Assembly: GCA_022565075.1 (NCBI GenBank)
Contig: JADFKG010000061.1
Coordinates: 1 to 11,097 of the forward strand
Length of the DNA: 11,097 nt
Direction: 5' to 3'
Source of the DNA: Chloroflexota bacterium
Lineage (GTDB): Bacteria > Chloroflexota > Dehalococcoidia > SM23-28-2 > RBG-16-64-32
Position 1 is the first letter of the stretch, and each line of letters starts with the position of its first letter. Below, one piece after another: positions 6,162 to 11,097 of this stretch. The notes beneath the pieces were generated by a model, which was not told the DNA's origin, searched no databases, and was given only the letters and a program-made list of their open reading frames with translations. The position numbers and the translations under genes are program-made.

Positions 6162-6203
6162 CATATCTGTAATGCACAGTATCCTGCGGAGTTTACCCGT
6201 CTG

Positions 6204-6227
6204 AGCGCTTATGTCCATTAGCGCTTA
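6204..6227. repeat. paired AGCGCTTA direct repeats upstream of the surface protein gene
   Basis: AGCGCTTA occurs at 6204-6211 and again at 6220-6227, 16 bases apart start to start. Each contains the palindrome AGCGCT. They lie 14-38 bases before the ATG at 6242, in an AT-richer stretch (6079-6241) that should contain the promoter of this gene, and could be binding sites for a regulator. No confident promoter hexamers were found around them. Confidence 0.45.
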
Positions 6228-6241
6228 ACCGAATCTTTACC

Positions 6242-7618
6242 ATGGGGGTGTGGGCCGTGAGCCTACGAAGACGAGGCCCAAACGAAGACTGGGAATTCCT
6301 GCCTGCGGCGGCCCGCGCGCGCGTACTTACCTGGGAGAGCCTGCCGCTCGGCCGCATCGCCCTCCTGGCTGCCGCGCTGATCATGGCCTATCTTGTGCTC
6401 AGCGACACGTTCTCATCCGGCGAGGCCAGCCTGGATACCGGCGACAGCTGCGAGAACGTCCTCCTGCGCGACGAATCTCAGCAGATCCACGGCAACGACT
6501 TGCACCGCCCGGACGCCTACGGCCAGTGCGTTCAGCCAACGCCGGTTCAACACGCTATCGCTCCAGCACACGAAGAAGACGTTGCGGTCGAGGAAGACGA
6601 TCCGATCGATGCAGTCGTTCCGCTCATTGTAGCGACGGACTGCGACGATCCGGGCTATGACGTCACCTTCCTCAGCCCTGCCGCCCCCGGCTCCAGCGAC
6701 ACCTACACCTACGTCATCGATGGCTGCCAGCCTGACCACGACATGAGTGCCGCCGGGATCGGCATCCAGTGGGAAGACATCGACTTCGTGAAGTTGAGCG
6801 GCTGCTGGGAGATCGAAGACATCAAGAACGTGCGCACCAGCGCCGGCTTCGTCGAGATGATCGCCCCCGGCTACATCCTCGTCGGCGGCATCAGTGACGA
6901 CGACATGCCCCTCACGATCGAAATTATGTTCCACCTCTCTCTCAAGAGCGGAAGCGAGGAACGCACCTGGATCTGGGTGCACACCGGCCCCACCGAAAAC
7001 GACGGCTGGACCTATGTCGTCGGCGGCCCCTTCTGCGAAGAAAAACCACCGACACCGAGCACGACACCCTCGCCGACGCCGAGCCCGACGCCGGTCATCG
7101 AACTGACGATCGTCAAGACGGACTCGCCGGACCCGGTGGCGATTGGCGACACCCTCGCCTACGCCGTAACCGTCAACAACATCGGCGCCATCACCGCCTT
7201 CGACGTCGTCGTCACGGACGAACTGCCGGACCATGTCTCGCCGATTTCGTCCACGCCGAGCCAGGGTTCCTGCGACGGCACGACGTGCCAGCTGGGCGAC
7301 ATCGCCGCGGGCGAAGCTGCCGTGATCTCCTACGTCGTTCTTGTCGACGAGGGCGCGGAGAGCCCGCTGGTAAACACCGCCTGTGTCACCAGCAGCACCG
7401 CGGAACCGGCGGTGGCCGACAACTGCGATGACGAAGAGACGAAGCTCAAGACTCCGCTCGCCGCGACCAGCCCGCCCGACGGCATGCCGGCGACCGGCGG
7501 CAGCTCTCTTGACGGTGGAGCGGCGGCACTCCCGTTCCTTCTCTTGCTGGGCATCGGACTTGCCGTCATCGGCGCTATTGCGGGAATCACCGCCAGGCGG
7601 CGCGCCACGAACAGATAG
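6242..7618 (+). CDS. cell-surface protein with DUF11-type domain and MPATGG sorting-like signal
   Basis: The 458-residue product has a membrane segment near the N-terminus (residues 38-57, after a basic LRRRG stretch), a cysteine-containing acidic ectodomain without recognised relatives (about 60-265), a Pro/Thr/Ser linker (269-284) and a DUF11/conserved-repeat domain (286-400) marked by IGDTLAYAVTVNNIG and VVVTDELP. The end has the plan of a sortase substrate: MPATGG (415-420), a hydrophobic stretch (429-449) and a basic tail with RRR (452-454). It should be exported and anchored, possibly for adhesion or envelope structure. Start is uncertain: the ATG at 6242 has no ribosome-binding site, whereas the GTG at 6257 lies six bases after a GGGGGTG stretch. 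No sortase gene is in the window. An intrinsic terminator follows at 7640-7663. Confidence 0.8.
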   Translation: MGVWAVSLRRRGPNEDWEFLPAAARARVLTWESLPLGRIALLAAALIMAYLVLSDTFSSGEASLDTGDSCENVLLRDESQQIHGNDLHRPDAYGQCVQPTPVQHAIAPAHEEDVAVEEDDPIDAVVPLIVATDCDDPGYDVTFLSPAAPGSSDTYTYVIDGCQPDHDMSAAGIGIQWEDIDFVKLSGCWEIEDIKNVRTSAGFVEMIAPGYILVGGISDDDMPLTIEIMFHLSLKSGSEERTWIWVHTGPTENDGWTYVVGGPFCEEKPPTPSTTPSPTPSPTPVIELTIVKTDSPDPVAIGDTLAYAVTVNNIGAITAFDVVVTDELPDHVSPISSTPSQGSCDGTTCQLGDIAAGEAAVISYVVLVDEGAESPLVNTACVTSSTAEPAVADNCDDEETKLKTPLAATSPPDGMPATGGSSLDGGAAALPFLLLLGIGLAVIGAIAGITARRRATNR

Positions 7619-7639
7619 CAGAAATAGGCACTGAAATCG

Positions 7640-7663
7640 GGGGCGGGGCAACCCGCCCCTTTT
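7640..7663 (+). terminator. intrinsic terminator of the surface protein gene
   Basis: GGGGCGGG (7640-7647) and CCCGCCCC (7652-7659) form a perfect 8-bp stem capped by a GCAA tetraloop, followed by TTTT (7660-7663). It lies 21 bases after the plus-strand stop and directly abuts the end of the convergent riboflavin synthase gene. There is no matching T-run on the minus strand. Confidence 0.85.
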
Positions 7664-7665
7664 CG

Positions 7666-8253
7666 CTACCCGGCCGCGCGCTCGGTCAGCAGCTCGTCAA
7701 CGTAGCGGGCGATGATGTCGCTCTCCAGGTTCACGCTGTCGCCCGGCTCGCGTCCCACCAGGTTCGTGTGCTCCTGCGTGTACTGCACCAGCGACACCGA
7801 GAACGACTCGGCGTCCTTGGCGACTACCGTGAGCGATGCGCCGTCAACGGTAATCGGCCCCTTTACGACACAGTGGCGCAGGATCTCCGCCGGAGCGCTG
7901 TAACGCGCGATCAGAGCGTCGCCCTCCGGCGTCAGCGACTTCAGCGTCCCCGTCGCCTCGACGACGCCGCGCACCAGGTGCCCGGAGAGACGCGTCGCCA
8001 GCGTCAGCGAGCGCTCCAGGTTGACCGGAGCGCCTTCCGCCAGCTCACCCAGGTTGGAGCGCCGGTAGGTCTCCGGCATGCAGTTGAACGTCAGCAGCGC
8101 GCCGTCGATCGCGGCGACTGTCAGGTCGACGCCGTTGATCGCAATCGAATCGCCGAGCGCTGTCCCCTCGAGGATCGTCCCGCATTCGATCACGAGCGTT
8201 CCCTGGTCCGCCCGGCGCACGGTGCCGACCTCCTCGATGATCCCCGTAAACAT
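7666..8253 (-). CDS. ribE: riboflavin synthase alpha-chain homologue with altered active-site residues
   Basis: Riboflavin synthase dismutates two 6,7-dimethyl-8-ribityllumazine molecules to riboflavin. The 195-residue product has the family length and two barrel repeats: MFTGIIEEVG (1-10), GDSIAINGVDLTV (34-46) and PETYRRSNLGEL (60-71) in the first; KGPITVDGASLTV (131-143), FSVSLVQYTQEHTNL (151-165) and VNLESDIIARYV (174-185) in the second. Compared with the E. coli enzyme (from memory), Asp43 replaces Cys48 of the NGxCLTV motif and Val97 replaces His102 of the GHxxxGH motif, while His92 is kept. It could be a working lineage-specific variant or a non-catalytic lumazine/flavin-binding paralogue. 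It stands apart from other rib genes here. An extended -10 box lies nine bases upstream of the ATG. Confidence 0.88.
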   Translation of the reverse strand: MFTGIIEEVGTVRRADQGTLVIECGTILEGTALGDSIAINGVDLTVAAIDGALLTFNCMPETYRRSNLGELAEGAPVNLERSLTLATRLSGHLVRGVVEATGTLKSLTPEGDALIARYSAPAEILRHCVVKGPITVDGASLTVVAKDAESFSVSLVQYTQEHTNLVGREPGDSVNLESDIIARYVDELLTERAAG

Positions 8254-8262
8254 GGCGCTTTG

Positions 8263-8286
8263 AAGTTACCACAGGGGAGCGCTCCC
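8263..8286 (-). promoter_or_regulatory. extended -10 and adjacent palindrome before ribE
   Basis: On the minus strand TGGTAACTT (8271-8263) fits an extended -10 (TGnTANNNT). The hexamer ends nine bases before the start codon, so the transcript would have a leader of only two or three bases. Just upstream is the perfect 12-base palindrome GGGAGCGCTCCC (8275-8286), which could be an operator. The -35 region is weak. GGR ends 79 bases upstream, so readthrough from it is also possible. Confidence 0.4.
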
Positions 8287-8332
8287 GCTCATGCTGAAGC
8301 CTTCGGAGCATTGCCGGCGAAACGCCCCGCGC

Positions 8333-9580
8333 CTAGATCGGCAGGTGCGCGCGCACGAGGTTCAGCGCCGCGCCCGGGCGCCGCAGCGTCACCGCGCCCA
8401 GCGTCGCCAGCGCCGGCAGCGACCGCGCCAGCCGCAGCAGCACCTTCGACGGGTAGTCGATGTCCGCGTGCCGGTCCGTCAGCGCCTGTAGGCCCGGCGA
8501 CCGCAGCGCCCGCACCAGGCGTTCGACTTGTGCACCGCTCATCGCCAGGCCGAAATGCCGCAGGTGGCGCGACTTACTGAGCTCGCGGCCGATCTCTCGT
8601 TTCCAGCGCCGCTCGTACGCCACCAGAGACTTCGCGCCAAAGGCGTCCCGCTCGAACGCCTCCCGCACGCTGATCGCCGCGTGCCGCGCCGCCACGAGGC
8701 TCGTGTAGATGCCACCGCCCGAGAACGGCTTGACCTGCCCGGCGGCGTCGCCCACCAGCAGCACGTGGTCGCCGTAGGACCGTGGAGCGAACGCCAGGGG
8801 GATCGTCCCCCCGTACATGCGAATCGGCTCCAGGCTCGCGAACAGCTCCGGGAAAGCCTCGGCCATGCGCCGGTAGGCGACGATCGGCTTCACTGCGCCA
8901 GTCGTGCCGATGCCGACGCGCACGATGCCCCGCCCGTCGGGGCCCTCGCCGGTCGGGATGATCCAGCCGAACCAGCCGGGGGCCAGGTCGTGCCCGACGA
9001 ACACGTGCACGTAATCGTCACGCCACCTGGCGCGCGCATCGGGCGAGATACGCCCCTCGATCCCGAGGTTGTAGGCGTACTCCGTCGGTCGCGGCATACC
9101 CAGCGTGCGCGCCACACGCGAGTGCGTACCGTCGGCGCCGACCACCATCCGCGCGGTAAGAGTCCAGTCGCGGCCATCCGTCTGCGCGGTCAGCCGCACG
9201 TGATGGTTCTCGCGCTCGACGCGCGTCATCCGCGCCCGCACGAGGTCGGCTCCCGCCGCCTGCGCCTGCTGGCACAGCGTCTCGTCCCAGGCGACGCGGT
9301 CGATGGCGACGGCCTGCGTCGCGGAGCCGCCCAGCGCCACCTCGCCGCCCTCCTGCGTGTGCACGAAAGCGCCGGTGAGGCGGTGGAGCACGGCCTCCTC
9401 GCCGATCTCGGCCTCACGCAGCGTGCGCAGCGAGATCAGCCCCGAGCAGTGCGACGGCACTCCGATGGCGCGGTGCTCCTCCAGCAACCGCACCCGAAGG
9501 CCAGCGCGCGCCAGATCCCGCGCCGTGCGCGACCCGGCCGGCCCCGCACCAACAACCGCAACGTCACAATCGAGATGCAT
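8333..9580 (-). CDS. geranylgeranyl reductase family FAD-dependent oxidoreductase
   Basis: The 415-residue product is a flavoprotein of the geranylgeranyl reductase/halogenase-like superfamily. It opens with the dinucleotide-binding GAGPAG (11-16) and the basic pattern LLEEHRAIGVPSHCSGLIS (32-50), in which the cysteine (Cys45) and following Gly are typical of geranylgeranyl reductases. GADGTHSRVAR (148-158) and GDAAGQVKPFSGGGIYTSL (277-295) are the second and third FAD-contact motifs. Likely activity is reduction of isoprenoid double bonds, for example in quinone side chains or lipids, but the family also includes other hydroxylases and reductases and the substrate cannot be told from sequence. 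The ATG at 9580 starts right at the conserved first strand. GATAAT eight bases upstream suggests a leaderless mRNA. The neighbouring ribE homologue offers a flavin link only by proximity. Confidence 0.88.
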   Translation of the reverse strand: MHLDCDVAVVGAGPAGSRTARDLARAGLRVRLLEEHRAIGVPSHCSGLISLRTLREAEIGEEAVLHRLTGAFVHTQEGGEVALGGSATQAVAIDRVAWDETLCQQAQAAGADLVRARMTRVERENHHVRLTAQTDGRDWTLTARMVVGADGTHSRVARTLGMPRPTEYAYNLGIEGRISPDARARWRDDYVHVFVGHDLAPGWFGWIIPTGEGPDGRGIVRVGIGTTGAVKPIVAYRRMAEAFPELFASLEPIRMYGGTIPLAFAPRSYGDHVLLVGDAAGQVKPFSGGGIYTSLVAARHAAISVREAFERDAFGAKSLVAYERRWKREIGRELSKSRHLRHFGLAMSGAQVERLVRALRSPGLQALTDRHADIDYPSKVLLRLARSLPALATLGAVTLRRPGAALNLVRAHLPI

Positions 9581-9588
9581 GCGAGGCG

Positions 9589-9594
9589 ATTATC
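9589..9594 (-). promoter_or_regulatory. -10-like GATAAT before the GGR-family gene
   Basis: Minus-strand GATAAT ends eight bases before the ATG at 9580, so transcription would start about one or two bases before the start codon. No ribosome-binding site is seen between them. The arrangement matches those before nif3 and ribE. No clear -35 was found. Confidence 0.45.
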
Positions 9595-9659
9595 GCCCAG
9601 TCCGTCGGCTCAGGGTAGGGCCATCGCCCGGCCCGCCGCCCCCAACCCGCCGATCGTCC

Positions 9660-10748
9660 CTACGGCAGCACCAGCACCTGGCCCGGCTTGATCACGTTCG
9701 GGTTGCTGCCGATCGTGGCGCGGTTGGCGTCGTAGAGCGCCTGCCAGCCACCGAGACCCAGCTTCTGAGCGATGCCGCTCAGCGTGTCGCCGGCCTGCAC
9801 CGTGTACGTCGCCGGGCCGGGCGCCGGCGCAGGTGCCTCCCCGCGCAACCCCCGCACGTCCGTCTCCAAGCGGTCCAGCCGGCTGCCGACGGCCGCCAGC
9901 TCCCGCGTTAGCTCCTCGTATTCCGTGCTCGACATCTCTTCCTCCCCTCGCCCGTCTGGGTCTCGCCCGTCCGGATCCGCTTCGTCCGCGTTCATCGCGG
10001 CGGACGCGACGGCGTCCCACATCGCCTCCGACATATGCTCGTAGCTCCAGAAGCTCACCCCGCGTGAGCCCGCCTCAGCGGCGCGCCGCACGAAGTCTCG
10101 CACCTCGTCCGCCGCCGGGTAGGGCGTCAGCCCCTCGCCGTACAGCCCCGCGACCGGGAACATTCGCTCCGGCGGCACGCCCAACGCCGCGTAGTCTTCG
10201 TACGTCCATGCCAGCGCCCGCTCGTGCGGCCAGCGAAAGGCGTTCCAGTACACCTGCGGCGCCGTTCCCCCTACGGATCCGCCGGAGGTCAAGTGGCGCT
10301 CGAACGCCTCGTACGGAAACGACCGGTGATAGCGGGCGATGGCGAACGTGCTGTAGTACAGCGGGTACGACGGCCCCAGCGCCTCCCGCACCCGCTGGCA
10401 GACCTCTTCGGCGGCCTCAGGATGGCCCTTGAACTCGGTCTCGACGTCCAGCACCAGCAGGTCGGCCTCGCCGTACTGCGCCGTCTCAATCGCCAGCTTC
10501 GCCTCCCCGGCCGCGTCGCGCCCGTAGAGATAACCCCAACCGCCGACTGCCAGACCGTGCGACTTGAGCGCCCGGCAGATGTCGCGGAACGACGGCCCTT
10601 GGGCGAACCAGCGGCCGCCGTCGAAAGCCTTGACGATCGCACCGCGGCAGCCCGCGGACCGCAACCGCTCGGCCACCCGATTCGCGTCGCCGTCGTCACA
10701 GCGGCGCCAGTTCCAGATCCAGACCCACTTACCAGCGAGAGATTCCAC
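9660..10748 (-). CDS. GH25-like TIM-barrel protein with C-terminal LysM domain
   Basis: Using the GTG at 10748, which lies eight bases after the Shine-Dalgarno sequence AGGAGG, the product has 362 residues; a TTG at 10805 would add 19 low-complexity acidic residues. Residues 7-245 look like a TIM barrel of the GH25-lysozyme type: GAIVKAFDGG (36-45), GGWGYLYG (69-76), LLVLDVETEF (97-106) with Asp101-x-Glu103 as candidate catalytic pair, APQVYWNAF (163-171) and VSFWSYEH (231-238). An acidic linker with a DPDGR duplication (258-267), a short coiled coil (273-303) and an Ala/Pro hinge lead to a LysM domain (313-362, TYTVQAGDTLSGIAQKLG). LysM binds peptidoglycan or chitin, so cell-wall hydrolysis or remodelling is likely. 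No signal peptide is visible, which is odd for such a protein and recalls phage endolysins. Confidence 0.8.
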   Translation of the reverse strand: MESLAGKWVWIWNWRRCDDGDANRVAERLRSAGCRGAIVKAFDGGRWFAQGPSFRDICRALKSHGLAVGGWGYLYGRDAAGEAKLAIETAQYGEADLLVLDVETEFKGHPEAAEEVCQRVREALGPSYPLYYSTFAIARYHRSFPYEAFERHLTSGGSVGGTAPQVYWNAFRWPHERALAWTYEDYAALGVPPERMFPVAGLYGEGLTPYPAADEVRDFVRRAAEAGSRGVSFWSYEHMSEAMWDAVASAAMNADEADPDGRDPDGRGEEEMSSTEYEELTRELAAVGSRLDRLETDVRGLRGEAPAPAPGPATYTVQAGDTLSGIAQKLGLGGWQALYDANRATIGSNPNVIKPGQVLVLP

Positions 10749-10890
10749 CTCCACCACCTCCTCCTCGTCAGACGCAGGATCGCAGCCGTGGGGCTCGAAA
10801 TCCAAGGGCCAAACGGCGCCAGCGGTGGAGAAAGCGAAGTGGGAGGGTCAGCAGACCTCCGCCTCCCGCGTCGTCATCACCCCGTAACGG

Positions 10891-11097
10891 CTACAGCGAC
10901 TTACGGAAGTAGTACTCGACGCTCTTGCTCGCGTAGTGTAGCTCGCGCGTGTCCGGGCCACGTTCGTAGCCGAGCCGCTCGTACAGTCGGTGCGCGTCCT
11001 CGAACCGCGTATCGCTCCACAGAATGACCGTCGTCGCGCCGCGGCTGCGGGCCTCCGCCTCGACCAGCCCGCACAGGCGCGCGCCCAGGCCGAGACG
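10891..11097 (-). CDS. GNAT-family N-acetyltransferase, C-terminal part (runs off the window)
   Basis: The last 68 codons of a minus-strand gene are present, ending at the TAG at 10891-10893. The visible part begins RLGLGARL, the end of the acetyl-CoA-binding motif A, continues with VEAEARSRGATTVILWSD and the motif B-like DAHRLYERLGYERG, and ends YYFRKSL. This is the usual C-terminal half of a GNAT fold. The substrate cannot be inferred. The start and N-terminal half lie beyond the window edge. The LysM gene begins about 140 bases further along on the same strand. Confidence 0.85.
   Translation of the reverse strand, partial: RLGLGARLCGLVEAEARSRGATTVILWSDTRFEDAHRLYERLGYERGPDTRELHYASKSVEYYFRKSL

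Noticed and set aside
8528..9691. Long plus-strand open frame opposite the GGR-family gene
   Set aside because: Arg/His/Ala-rich shadow of the minus-strand flavoprotein with no recognisable domain.
1..11097. CRISPR arrays, tRNA or rRNA genes, insertion sequences
   Set aside because: No regularly spaced repeats, no tRNA-like or rRNA-like sequence and no transposase or terminal inverted repeats were seen.

Overview
This GC-rich bacterial window is dominated by de novo NAD synthesis. The organism is probably a monoderm-type, high-GC bacterium. Chloroflexota or a deep Actinomycetota lineage would fit, judging from base composition, several apparently leaderless starts, and a surface protein ending in an MPATGG sorting-like signal. 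The phylum is an inference.

Layout. Positions 29-667 (+) encode a small multi-pass membrane protein whose 5' end may lie outside the window. Positions 696-774 hold a regulatory region: a promoter with two copies of an ACTTAGTGT-type operator, one of them a perfect inverted repeat. nadA (781-2010) and nadB (2027-3616) follow, and nadB carries a hairpin-forming intergenic-type repeat inside its reading frame. The gene-free stretch 3617-4336 holds two diverged copies of a structured repeat (3696-3967 and 4015-4210), each ending in a T-tract, then a strong stem-loop (4248-4278) and a -10-like TACAAT just before the next start. A Nif3/DUF34 gene (4337-5221) overlaps nadC (5212-6078) by 10 bases. 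Together NadA, NadB and NadC take L-aspartate and dihydroxyacetone phosphate to nicotinate mononucleotide; the metal-binding Nif3-like protein is tied into the second half of the cluster.

Positions 6242-7618 (+) encode an anchored surface protein with a DUF11-type domain, closed by a good intrinsic terminator (7640-7663). Everything after that is on the minus strand. Read in its own direction it is a truncated GNAT acetyltransferase (10891-11097), a GH25-like/LysM protein (9660-10748), a geranylgeranyl-reductase-type flavoprotein (8333-9580) and a riboflavin synthase homologue with unusual active-site residues (7666-8253). The last two each have a -10-like element very close to the start codon.

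The points most worth following are the tandem structured elements before nif3-nadC, the paired nadA operators, the repeat inside nadB, and the altered active sites of the riboflavin synthase and NadC homologues.
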